A stretch of DNA of 64,000 nucleotides from Mactromeris polynyma (lineage: Eukaryota > Mollusca > Bivalvia > Venerida > Mactridae), in the NCBI GenBank assembly GCA_032209605.1, contig JASFXZ010000009.1:22829331-22893330 (forward strand), in the 5' to 3' direction. Below the pieces are notes generated by a model. The model searched no databases and was not told the DNA's origin. It worked only from the letters and a program-made list of their open reading frames with translations. How positions within the stretch are numbered: the stretch's first letter is position 1; the number at the start of each line of letters is the position of its first letter. This document shows, piece after piece, positions 21,613 to 33,270 of the stretch. The position numbers were made by a program, and so were the translations under genes.

Positions 21613-22105
21613 TTGTGTTTTATCATCAAGCAGACGGTGTTTCACCCTAGCAATCATCGTGTTTCATGATCAATCAGACGATGTTTTACCCTAGCAATCA
21701 TCGTGTTTCATGATCAATCAGACGATGTTTTACCCTAGCAATCATCGTGTTTCATGATCAATCAGACGGTGTTTTACCCTAGCAATCATCGTGTTTCATG
21801 ATCAATCAGACGGTGTTTTACCCTAGCAATCATCGTGTTTCATGATCAATCAGACGGTGTTTTACCCTAGCAATCATCGTGTTTCATGATCAATCAGACG
21901 GTGTTTTACCCTAGCAATCATCGTGTTTCATGATCAATCAGACGGTGTTTTACCCTAGCAATCATTGTGTTTCATGATCAATCAGACGGTGTTTTACCCT
22001 AGCAATCATTGTGTTTCATGATCAATCAGACGGTGTTTTACCCTAGCAATCATTGTGTTTCATGATCAATCAGACGGTGTTTTACCCTAGCAATCATCGT
22101 GTTTT
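21613..22105. repeat. 44-bp minisatellite, eleven units
   Basis: Eleven units at a strict 44-bp step (agacg starts at 21632, 21676 and so on to 22072). The consensus is agacggtgttttaccctagc followed by aatcatcgtgtttcatgatcaatc. Neighbouring units are nearly identical and vary mainly at two positions (acgg/acga, catcg/cattg). This points to recent homogenisation. Confidence 0.95.
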
Positions 22106-23150
22106 AGTCTTACTTTCGTTGTGTTGTATTACTGGCACTATTCGTATTTCGTCGCACTTTGTTGTATGCCAATGTTCTGGAAATCTACTAGTCTGACGTC
22201 CTGGATAAGTATACTATTTTTTAAAGCTATCAGTCCCGATGCATGCAGTGAACTACCCCCAGATCAAGTTACCGCTCCCCCTGGTAATTTAAAATCGCAT
22301 TCAGATTATCGGGAGGAAGAATGAAATCGATTTCAGATTCATTCCCATTTCATGCTTATCTATATACGTTTTTCGTGCATAAATTGAAAAGCACAACAGC
22401 AAATGATATCAATAAAATAAGAAGCAGCTGGAATGGCAATGGTAGAAGCAACACCAACAATTGTAATAACAGCTAATTACGTTTCAGTGATGTTCTTGCT
22501 TTTGAGTACAGCTTTCAATTTTATATGTTTCATAAATTTGTATTCAATAAATTAAGTATCGTCATTTCAAACAAAACAATTAGCACACTAGGTAATAGCG
22601 AGGGAGTAATCTAAACTTTCTGAGGTGATATGAAATCGGTTTCAAGTTTACCGGAGATAACATGAATAGGGGGGTGGGGGTGGTAGCTTGCACTCTTAAC
22701 ACCGTACCAATCTATATTTATAGCTTATTAATATCGGACTAGTGATAATTATACAAATTAAGTTTATGCAACCCTAATCAATCATTAATTAGGACCTAAT
22801 GGTGTCAGATGATGGTGTTCTTGTTTCATTGTAGCTTTGTATGTAGGTATTGTTTTGTGTACGCCTTTGTAAAAAAATGTTCACTAAAAGAAATAATATT
22901 ATTTTACGAAAAACAAATGGGAAATGCAGTCTTCCTAAAAGTCACTAATGCATATAAACATGCTTTATTTTCAAACCATTTATTTCATGAAAGCACACAA
23001 ACGATATTGTGCATTTCATTGAATGTATTGTCAACCATAAACATCGTTTTCTCAATAAAATATAGTTTATATGAACGTATAAAATGTGCATGTTGTTTTT
23101 GCTTCCGGGTATACATTTTGTTTTACACAGTGTATACAAAGTTCAGTTTG
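22106..23150. other. no gene seen between two minisatellites
   Basis: The open frames (22121-22324, 22809-23180) are AT-rich and show no family motif. A G-run (ggggggtgggggtgg) lies at about 22670-22684. Confidence 0.4.
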
Positions 23151-23437
23151 AAAAACACCGAAAACGTAAGATTTGTCTGATCAAATATGGTAAAAACACT
23201 GAATACGTCAGATTTGCCTTATCAAATATGGTAAAAACACTGAATACGTAATATTTGCCCTATCAAATATGGTAAAAACACTGAATACGTAAGATTTTTC
23301 TTATCAAATAAGGTAGAAACACTGAATACGTAAGATTTGCCTTATCAAATATGGTAAAAACACTGAATACATAAGATGTGCCTGATCAAATCAGGTAAAA
23401 ACACTGAATACGTAAAATTTGACTTATCAAATATAGT
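23151..23437. repeat. 41-bp minisatellite, seven units
   Basis: Seven 41-bp units with the pattern aaaaacactgaatacgtaag followed by atttgccttatcaaatatggt. Each differs from its neighbours at one to five bases. The unit is unrelated to the 46- and 44-bp arrays nearby. Confidence 0.9.
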
Positions 23438-24056
23438 AAAAACATTGTACATTGATTACTGGAATTGTTTTGTAAAATTTTGTTAATGTGACGTATAATA
23501 ATAATATTTCCTTATTCAAAGATGGACGCTTGGTTAGCCTAAAAAGCTTAGCTCAATCGAGGCCACCTCTCAAACAACATAAACAGCACAATCTTACAAT
23601 TCACATATATACAATTATACAATACAAAAAACATTCATACAATGCTAATTTCAACATCATAACCATGCGCGTAGGACCCAATACTTCTCATCTGTATCTT
23701 AAACTAATAAAAGCCAGCCACAAATTGTATTGGCATTCAGCCAAGATATTCAATCATGTATGAAAAAGTGTTATCATCGCTATCAGACAGGGGCCGTCGC
23801 TAGTGCACTGACTGCCATCTAGGGTGTGAAAACAGTCGGCGGATTAATAAAGGTATGAAAGGAAGCATACTAACCAGGTGACAAGTATATTTATTTTGGC
23901 ATTGTTTTGAATCTTTAAATTGTGATAATTACATCTACTTGACGAACAATTAAATGACGATAATCTTATTTACTCACATAAAGTATTTTTAACAGATACA
24001 AATCAAATACATATTCTGAATCTCCATTATGAAATTAGATTTCCAAATCACCCTTG

Positions 24057-25850
24057 AAATTTTAGGTTTCCAAAAAGAACGAGACGGAGGTGAACCTTCC
24101 ACGTCAGACAAAAGACATCGGGGAAACACTTTCCGCCGCCCACTCTGAAGAAGCCATCAACAGACGCCAACTCATGACCACACTGCGCAGCATACGCTTC
24201 CTTGCCCGTCAATGCCTGGCGCTTCGCGGACATGACGACGATGAGGGGAACTTCATGCAACTACTGAAGCTTCATGGCCAAGCTGATCCTACCATCATAT
24301 CGTGGGTTGAGAAAAAGTCCGACAAGTATACAGGCCGACCATTCAGAATGAGATTCTCCAGATCATGGCACTCGGTATATTACGGAAGATTGCCACCAGC
24401 GTGCGCGATGACCGTTTCTTCACAATCATGGTGGACCAGATCACAGATATGTCCAACAGAGAACAAGTAGTGCTAGTACTGCGACATGTTGACCTTGAGA
24501 TAAATGTTCAAGAAGACTTCATTGGACTGTATGTTGCGCCATCGATAGACGCTCGTACTCTCACCAATGTGATCAAAGACACTCTCTTGCGTATGAGACT
24601 TCAACTCTCCAACTGCCGTAGACAGTGCTACAATGGAGCCAGCAACATGTCCGGTGCCAAACACGGGGTAGCTACAAACATCGCTACAGAGGAACCAAGG
24701 GCCATCTACACCCACTGCTATGGACACTCACTGAATTTTGGCTGTTGGTGATACGATACGGAGGAGTAAGTAAGTTAGGGATTCAATGGATACTGTGCAT
24801 GAGATTTCCTAACAAGTGAAGTATTCAACAAAACGGAATGTACAATTTGAAGAACTAAACACGGAAATTAGTCCTGACACACCTTGATTTCGAGTTATGT
24901 GCCCAACCAGATGGACTGTTAGAGCGGACTGCCTGAAAAGTGTATTAAATAACTTTTCTGTGCTTCAGAAGCTGTGGAACACCGCATATGAAACAACTAA
25001 AGACACTGAGATACGTGCAATCATTGTTGGTGTGAAAGCCAGACGGAGTCGTTTGACTTTTTGTTTGAAGTGACTCTATGACACTTACTACTGAAGCACA
25101 GTGACAACCTCAGTAAGGCTCAACAACAGAAGGACATATCTGCGTCTGAAGGTCACGAACTTGCTCTACTCAATGTGGCTACACTGCAGAAGCTGCGTAC
25201 TGATGACGCCTAGGATAAATTCTGGGACTCACTCGACAGTGTTGACGTCAACGAACCGACTCTGTCCCGCCGACGGAAAGTGCAAAATCGGTATGAAATA
25301 GGTGACGCTGCATATGAGTATCACTCGACGCTACCGACAGTAGTATTTTAATGCATTCGACATGGCGACCAACTATATTCAGGATCGTTTCAACCGGCCA
25401 GAGTTTCAGATATACAGGCATCGCCAGGACTCACTATTCAATGGCATCACTGAGGACCCGTCTGCTGCTGACGACATCACTAAGGTATACAAGGGTGATA
25501 TCAACGAAGTGGCTTTCTGTTCCCAGCTCGAGTCGCTGCGTACTCTCATGCAGAGCAGATTTAGCAACCTGAAAAAACATGACATTGTGTGATAGTGTTA
25601 AGGTGTTCCAGGACATGAAGGCTACCTCGCGATCTTTATTCTCAGACATAGTGACTGTGCTTAAACTTGTGCTCGTATTGCCAGCTACGAATGCTTCAAG
25701 CGAATGGTCGTTCTCAGCTCTCCGGTGGCTCAAAACCTACTTGCGCTCGACTATGACTTAAACAAAACTGAATCACTTGATGATCATTCATGTTCACACG
25801 GAAGCCACTGACAACACAGACCTAGACACTGTGGCAAATGAGTTTGTTAA
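24057..25850 (+). pseudogene. hAT-family transposase (ZMYM1/DUF4371-like), decayed
   Basis: Frames read in order: ETLSAAHSEEAINRRQLMTT, then MALGILRKIATSVRDDRFF, VDQITDMSNREQVVLVLRHV, CYNGASNMSGAKHGVATN, YTHCYGHSLN, MCPTRWTVRADCLKSVLNNF, and finally the dimerisation end LPATNASSEWSFSALRWLK and LRSTMT. This order matches hAT transposases of the ZMYM1-like group. The usual YDGASNMSG reads YNGASNMSG, losing an acidic residue that I take to be catalytic. Frameshifts or stops occur near 24335, 24750, 25080, 25350 and 25590. At 23788 caggggccgtcgctag resembles a hAT terminal repeat, but I did not find its partner on the right. The stretch 23438-24056 otherwise holds no gene. Confidence 0.85.
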
Positions 25851-26574
25851 TGGCATGGATCATTATTCTGTTTTAACCTTGTGGATAACACATCTTTTGC
25901 ACTTGTGTTTTGTGAACTATTGCATGTATTGTTTTCGTGATTTTGTATTTGTTACCGATGATGATATACATCATTGTTTATATTGCCTTCATGTACCTTA
26001 ATAAATACTTTAAAATGCGACTGAACTGTTTCAAAATATATCCCTAACAGTCCCGTGTCTATATACAAAATTACACATACATGTATGTATGAATAAATGT
26101 TATAACTTACAAGCAGCAAACAATTGTTCTTAAGATATCATTTTAAAAGTGATGGATTTTGCGCCTGAGAAGAGAGATTTCCTAGAGAATTCTCATTGGG
26201 AGGGGATATCCCTCCCGCACCCACCCCATCCGCGGCCCCAATGCTCAATACCTTCCTTCCTACAACATGCTGTAGGTAACAAATACAAAAACAGATTCAA
26301 CAAATACGGATAAACTATAATTACATAAACAGCTGTGATCCGAGTATTATTGAGATAAAGATAATATTTGACATAACAGGTAAGTTTTTTTACTATGTAC
26401 TGAGCGGAAATGTTTCTCGGAACTGATATTGTATAATGTTCCATACCGACATGGCTTTGTATTGGAAAGTTAATTTTATATAGAAGAATTACAATTTGGA
26501 TGCAACATGTTTTTGCTAGAAACTGATCGACACGAAGAACTTTCGTTTTTCAACAACTGATATATATATATATA
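25851..26574. other. intergenic DNA between hAT remnant and Tc1 element
   Basis: AT-rich with no supported gene. Around 26195-26245 a GC-rich patch (gggaggggatatccctcccg) is a short palindrome resembling the dispersed repeat at 28436-28720. A (TA)n run at 26561-26574 is the insertion target of the Tc1 element. Confidence 0.4.
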
Positions 26575-28072
26575 CTAGCGGAAAAAAGAAACTGTGCATG
26601 TGTATAATATGCTATAACTTATAGGTAATTAAGGAATCGCAATAAAAATTTCAACAGGGTTTTATCTTACCTTTATTTAACACCAGCTCAATTGATATGG
26701 TTATTGAATCAGCTGCGTCTTAGATAGAGATCAGTTTTCAGAGACGTTCTCTAAACAAAGTTCAGCTCATCAATACCATGTATGTCCACCATTGGAATCG
26801 ATGCATGCTTGACAACGACGCCGCATTGATGTGTTAAGTGTTCTGAAAATGCCTGGGGAATACCATTCCAGATTCTGACAAGCGCACGTGATAGGTCAGG
26901 TAACGTCAACGGCTGATTTTGGAGGCCACGTAACCGTCGCTGCATCTCATCCCACACGTGTTCTATAGGCGACAAATCCGGTGATATTGCAGGCCAGGGC
27001 AGCACATTCACATTGTTCTGGGTCAAAAAGTCGGTGACGACCCGCGCGACGTGCGGGCGAGCGTTATCCTGTTGCAGCGTGGCGTTACGTTGCTGCACAA
27101 ATGGAAGGACGTGAGGGCCGTATGATTTCGTCACGATATCTGATGCCTGTAAGTGTGCCGTCTACAACCACAAGTGCTGTTCTACCACGGGATGAGATGC
27201 CACCCCACACCATGACACTACCTCCGCCGAATGGACGTCGTTCAATCACACAACTGTCATGGAAACGTTCACCAACACGACGGTACACTCTAAAACGGCC
27301 GTCGCTGCTGTCGAGATGGAACCTGGACTCATCCGCGAAAAGAATACGTGCCCAGTCCTGTTGCGTGAAGTGTATGTGTCTTCTACACCAGGCAAACGTG
27401 CTACACGATGACGTTGCTGCAGAACAGGACGTATGGCAGGACGTCGTGGACGTATGCCTCGTTCACGCAATCGATTACGTACCGTTCGGGGACTGATTCT
27501 TCTAAGGCCAGGAATACTTCTAGCCGTCAAAGAAGCAGTTCTGAGTCGGTCACGGAGATGAACCACCCGGATGTACGTATCCTGGCGAATAGACGTTACG
27601 CGTGGACGTCCTGATCGAGGCCGGTCTCTGGTTGCCCCAAACTGTTGGTACCGTCTCCACAAGGCGTCTACAGTATTTCGGTGAACGCCAAATTGTCTGG
27701 CAACGTCAGTATGACGTACACCAGCTTCAATCATGCCTACCGCGCGGCATCTGTCAGTTTCATTCAACCTTGGCATGGCGTATCAACGACGTTTTTCAAA
27801 ATTATCCTGGTTTTGTGTCTTACATTTAACAACACTATGTTTTAACACAGGTTTAGGCGACAAACGTGTTTGCAATTGACTGCTGCACGAAAAAAAACGT
27901 GAAAAAGAAGACGTTAGCCTGACAGGCAAACTACCCGTGCAACTCATGCACTGGCCAGTGTAAATGACCGAGAGGGATACACAACTTACCTGTGTAAAGT
28001 TTCAAGCTTTAATTTATAAAATGGAAGGATATATGAACATTTTACACATGCACAGTTTCTTTTTTCCGCTAG
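26575..28072 (-). mobile_element. Tc1-type DNA transposon, complete ends
   Basis: A 1498-bp element bounded by perfect 30-bp inverted repeats (ctagcggaaaaaagaaactg tgcatgtgta at 26575-26604, its exact inverse at 28043-28072). TA dinucleotides lie on both sides, the usual Tc1/mariner target duplication. It contains one transposase reading frame on the minus strand, now frameshifted. Identical ends suggest fairly recent movement or mobilisation in trans. Similar end sequence recurs near 37426-37456. Confidence 0.92.
26770..27776 (-). pseudogene. Tc1 transposase, DD34E type, frameshifted
   Basis: Begins with ATG at 27776 (MPRLNETDRCRAVGMIEAG), followed by paired helix-turn-helix regions (FGVHRNTVDALWRRY; RISPRTVRNRLRERG). 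The catalytic core then appears in pieces: GGGSVMVWGGISSRGR, LQQDNARPHVARVV and SPDLSPIEHVWDEM. There are 34 residues between the second Asp (DNARPH) and the Glu (PIEH). Single-base frameshifts fall near 27385, 27125 and 26850; the original stop would be at 26770-26772. The first catalytic Asp lies just after the first shift. The product would not be made intact. Confidence 0.9.
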
Positions 28073-28435
28073 TATATATTTCATACAGACAGGTGCCAGT
28101 CCAATTAACGTTTTATACACTCAGCAGCTATACACACCTATAAATAAAAGAGATCCGTTCAAGTTCATTAAAAAGAATATAAGCTGATGAAATACACGAT
28201 TTGGCCAATATCATTCATGCGGTTTAATATCTAACTATTTCATTGAAACATAATCAACAGAGTTCTTAACGAAATGGCTTCTTGTTCGTGTGTGACAAGG
28301 ATTTTTTTACTTAAGGCTGACTGGAGGTAGGTTAGAGAGGCCTGTCCCCTGGATATTTGTATGAATTGGTCGTTCTGTATTTTTAACAAGATAATACTAG
28401 TGCAGTTCTCATGAATGAGTCCTCAAAATTTAGAC

Positions 28436-28720
28436 CTCGAATACACCAGAAGGCACAATTTCATACCTATAGTGTAAATGTCTTTCGGGGGAGGTCCCCT
28501 CGGACCCCTCTTAAAACAGGGGATATCCCACTACGGCACCTACCCCGCACTTAAGGCGCGCAGCGCCGAGTGGGATAGGTGAGGGAGGGGGTATCCTGAA
28601 ATGCACCAGAAGGCACCGTTTCATACCTGTAGGTCTATTTTGTAATAATTTTCCAGGGAAGGTCCCCGAGGCCACCCTTATGGGAGGGTAACACCATTTT
28701 CCCACCCATCCCCCCTCGAG
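28436..28720. repeat. two diverged 160-bp units of a GC-rich dispersed repeat
   Basis: The phrase caccagaaggcac...tttcatacct occurs at 28444 and 28604, each followed by a 'ggggaggtccc(c)' block. I associate this kind of unit with repeats seen in several marine invertebrates. The minus-strand ORF over it shows no domain. The rest of 28073-29249 has no supported gene. Confidence 0.5.
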
Positions 28721-29249
28721 GCATTGGTCCACATGTTTGCCCGCCAGTCTGGAATTTCTGGATCCTGGCTTGGATGTTGAGACCCTCTTAATCACTTTAA
28801 TTCTACACCATAGGCCTACATAACTTCAGTCTTCTTGAGGTGTAATTATCTGGCCGTAATTACAAACCCCTTAATTATAATAATAATAGCATAGTAAATA
28901 GGCCATATAGAGAATTAAATAGTTTGTTTCAAGTACCTGTGAAGTAGAAGTAATCCTTGATCTGCATTGTATACTTTGCCTTGAAATGTATGTAAAGACA
29001 TGGCCGCCGTGTACTTTTTTTTAAGTATCTCGAAACAAAGTTCTAATTCCAGAATCTATTAAATAAATGTCACATTATCATTTATTTAATGTTTTAAAAA
29101 AACTTAAGTAAATCAGGGACCAATATATATACAGTATATTTAAATTATATCGGCCTAGAATTCAATGTTTGTTGCACTGTTTTTTTACTGCACGTTGCTC
29201 TTGCCTATTGTTAGCTACCTTACACTATCGTCCGCCGAGTTAAATGTTC

Positions 29250-32200
29250 AGTACAGTCATTCATGACTTTGTAGGGTACCTACCGTCGCTTTGAACAGTC
29301 ATTTATGGCTATGGATAGTACCTACCTCGCTTTGTACATTCATATACATGTATTTCTTTGTAGGGTACCTACACTCACCTTGTATAGTCATTTATGGCTT
29401 TGTAGGGTACCTACCCTTGCCGTGTACAGTCATTTAAGGCTATGTATGGTACCAACCCTTGCCTTGTACAGTCATTAATGGATATGTCTGGTACCTACCC
29501 TCGCTTTGAACAGTCATTTATGGCTATGTATGGTACATACACTCGCCTTGTATAGTCATTTATGGCTTTGTAGGGTATCTACCCATCCCTTGTACAGTCA
29601 TTTATGGCTATGTATGGTACCTACCCTCACTTTGTACAGTAATGTATGGCTTTATAAAGTACCTACCCTCGCCTTGTACATTCATTTATGGCTTTATAGT
29701 ACCTACCCTCGCCTTGTACATTTATTTATGGCTTTATATAGTACCTACCCTTGCCTTGCACAGTCATTTATGGCTTTATATAGTACCTACCTTCGCCTTG
29801 TACATTCATTTATGGCTTTATGTAGTACATACCCTCGCCTTGTACATTCATTTATGGCTTTATATAGTACCTACCCTCGCCTTGTACATTCATTTATGGC
29901 TTTATATGGTACCTACCCTCGCCTTGTACATTCATATATGGCTTTATATAGTACCTACCCTCGCCTTGTACATGTACATTCATATATGGCTTTATATAGT
30001 ACCTACCCTCGCTTTGTACAGTTATTTATGACTTTATATAGTACCTACCCTCGCCTTGTACATTCATATATGGCTTTATATAGTACATACCCTCGCTTTG
30101 TACAGTTATTTATGACTTTATATAGTACCTACCCTCGCCTTGTACATTCATATATGGCTTTATATAGTACCTACCCTCGCTTTGTACAGTTATTTATGGC
30201 TTTATATAGTACCTACCCTCGCCTTGTACATACATTTATGCCTATGTATGGTACCTACCCTCGCCTTGTACATTCATTTATGCCTATGTATGGTACCTAC
30301 CCTCGCCTTGTACATTCATTTATGCCTATGTAGGGTTCCTACCCTCGCCTTGTACATTCATTTATGCCTATGTATGGTACCTACCCTCGCCTTGTACATA
30401 CATTTATGCTTATGTATGGTACCTACCCTCGCCTTGTATATTCATTTATGGATTTATATAGTACCTACCCTCGCCTTGTACATTTATGTGTGGCTTTATA
30501 TAGTACCTACCCTCGCCTTGTACATTCATATATGGCTTTATATAGTACCTACCCTCGCTTTGTACAGTTATTTATGGCTTTATATAGTACCTACCCTCGC
30601 CTTGTACATACATTTATGCCTATGTATGGTACCTACCCTCGCCTTGTATATTCATTTATGGATTTACATAGTACCTACCCTCGCCTTGTACATTCATGTG
30701 TGGCTTTATATAGTACCTACCCTCGCCTTGTACATTCATGTGTGGCTTTATATAGTACCTACCCTCGCCTTGTACATTCATATATGGCTTTATATGGTAC
30801 CTACCCTCGCCTTGTATATTCATTTATGGATTTATATAGTACCTACCCTCGCCTTGTACATTTATGTGTGGCTTTATATAGTACCTACCCTCGCCTTGTA
30901 CATTCATATATGGCTTTATATAGTACCTACCCTCGCTTTGTACAGTTATTTATGGCTTTATATAGTACCTACCCTCGCCTTGTACATACATTTATGCCTA
31001 TGTATGGTACCTACCCTCGCCTTGTATATTCATTTATGACTTTATATAGTACCTACCCTCGCCTTGTACATTCATATATGGCTTTATATAGTACCTACCC
31101 TCGCTTTGTACAGTTATTTATGGCTTTATATAGTACCTACCCTCGCCTTGTACATACATTTATGCCTATGTATGGTACCTACCCTCGCCTTGTACATTCA
31201 TTTATGCCTATGTATGGTACCTACCCTCGCCTTGTACATTCATTTATGCCTATGTAGGGTACCTACCCTCGCCTTGTACATTCATTTATGCCTATGTATG
31301 GTACCTACCCTCGCCTTGTACATACATTTATGCTTATGTATGGTACCTACCCTCGCCTTGTATATTCATTTATGGATTTATATAGTACCTACCCTCGCCT
31401 TGTACATTCATGTGTGGCTTTATATAGTACCTACCCTCGCCTTGTACATTCATATATGGCTTTATATAGTACCTACCCTCGCTTTGTACAGTTATTTATG
31501 GCTTTATATAGTACCTACCCTCGCCTTGTACATACATTTATGCCTAAGTATGGTACCTACCCTCGCCTTGTATATTAATTTATGGATTTATATAGTACCT
31601 ACCCTCGCCTTGTACATTCATGTGTGGCTTTATATAGTACCTACCCTCGCCTTGTACATTCATATATGGCTTTATATGGTACCTACCCTCGCCTTGTATA
31701 TTCATTTATGGATTTATATAGTACCTACCCTCGCCTTGTACATTTATGTGTGGCTTTATATAGTACCTACCCTCGCCTTGTACATTCATATATGGCTTTA
31801 TATAGTACCTACCCTCGCTTTGTTCATTCATGTGTGGCTTTATATAGTACCTATCCTCGCCTTGTACATACATTTATGCCTATGTATGGTACCTACCCTC
31901 GCCTTGTATATTCATTTATGGATTTATATAGTACCTACCCTCGCCTTGTACATACATTTATGCCTATGTATGGTACCTACCCTCGCCTTGTATATTCATT
32001 TATGGATTTATATAGTACCTACCCTCGCCTTGTACATTCATGTGTGGCTTTATATAGTACCTACCCTCGCCTTGTACATTCATATATGGCTTTATATAGT
32101 ACCTACCCTCGCTTTGTACAGTTATTTATGGCTTTATATAGTACCTACCCTCGCCTTGTACATACATTTATGCCTATGTATGGTACCTATCCTCGCCTTG

Positions 32201-33053
32201 TACATACATTTATGCCTATGTATGGTACCTACCCTCGCCTTGTATATTCATTTATGGATTTATATAGTACCTATCCTCGCCTTGTACATTCATGTGTGGC
32301 TTTATATAGTACCTACCCTCGCCTTGTACATTCATGTGTGGCTTTATATAGTACCTACCCTCGCCTTGTACATTCATTTATGCCTATGTATGGTACCTAC
32401 CCTCGCCTTGTACATTCATGTGTGGCTTTATATAGTACCTACCCTCGCCTTGTACAGTCATTTATACCTTTATATAGTACCTACCCTTGCCTTGTACAGT
32501 CATTTATACCTTTATATAGTACCTACCCTCGCCTTGTACATTCATATATGGCTTTATATAGTACCTACCCTCGCTTTGTTCAGTTATTTATGGCTTTATA
32601 TAGTACCTATCCTCGCCTTGTACATACATTTATGCCTATGTATGGTACCTACCCTCGCCTTGTATATTCATTTATGGATTTATATAGTACCTACCCTCGC
32701 CTTGTACATTCATTTGTGGCTTTATATAGTACCTACCCTCGCCTTGTACAGTCATTTATACCTTTATATAGTACCTACCCTCGCCTTGTACATTCATATA
32801 TGGCTTTATATAGTACCTACCCTCGCTTTGTTCAGTTATTTATGGCTTTATATAGTACCTATCCTCGCCTTGTACATACATTTATGCCTATGTATGGTAC
32901 CTACCCTCGCCTTGTATATTCATTTGTGGATTTATATAGTACCTACCCTCGCCTTTTACATTTATTTGTGGCTTTATATAGTACCTACCCTCGCCTTGTA
33001 CAGTCATTTATACCTTTATATAGTACCTACCTTCGCCTTGTACAGTCATTTAT
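29250..33053. repeat. 42-bp minisatellite of about 90 units
   Basis: A 3.8-kb array with unit gtacctaccctcgccttgta cattcatttatggctttata ta. Outer units at the left edge are the most diverged. Units fall into variant types (tatggattta, tgtgtggcttta, tatatggcttta, gttatttatggc, tttatgcctatg) that recur in the same order. Occurrences of tatggattta at 30451 and 30661, for example, are 210 bp (five units) apart, a higher-order repeat. Because 42 divides by three and two frames lack stops, long ORFs (up to 689 codons) arise mechanically. Reading as periodic YSTYPRLVHSF-type or VPTLALYIHLW-type peptides in two frames at once argues against coding. Confidence 0.97.
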
Positions 33054-33060
33054 TTACAAC

Positions 33061-33212
33061 GGAGTCAATGTCTAGACCACGCCCCTACCTCTTCTTTGTA
33101 CGGATTCTACCTCCGCTTGTTACAGTTAATTGATTTGGGCGGAGTCAATATCGAGACCACGCCCCTACCTCTGCTTTGTACGGATTCTACCTCCGCCTGT
33201 TACAGTTAATTG
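33061..33212. promoter_or_regulatory. duplicated 80-bp block upstream of the SSB gene
   Basis: Two direct copies start at 33061 and 33141 (ggagtcaat...gaccacgcccctacctc...ctacctccgc...tacagttaattg). Each carries CCACGCCCC, a box of the kind bound by Sp/KLF factors. The second copy ends about 60 bp before the ATG of the SSB gene, so it probably lies in the promoter or 5' leader. No TATA box is seen there. The regulatory role is inferred. Confidence 0.4.
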
Positions 33213-33270
33213 TTTCCGGTTGGAAAAGGTTCTTCACGTTGACCTTACTCAACACGTCTTAAATCTGATC

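Noticed and set aside
20642..23437. CRISPR-like arrays
   Set aside because: Units are contiguous with no unique spacers, and the host is an animal; these are minisatellites.
27101..27845. Plus-strand ORFs across the Tc1 element
   Set aside because: They overlap the minus-strand transposase, which has clear DDE motifs; the + frames have none.
29506..33133. Long open frames (up to 689 codons) read as a repetitive protein
   Set aside because: They follow from a stop-free 42-bp tandem unit, are open in two registers at once, and have no start context, splice sites or domain.
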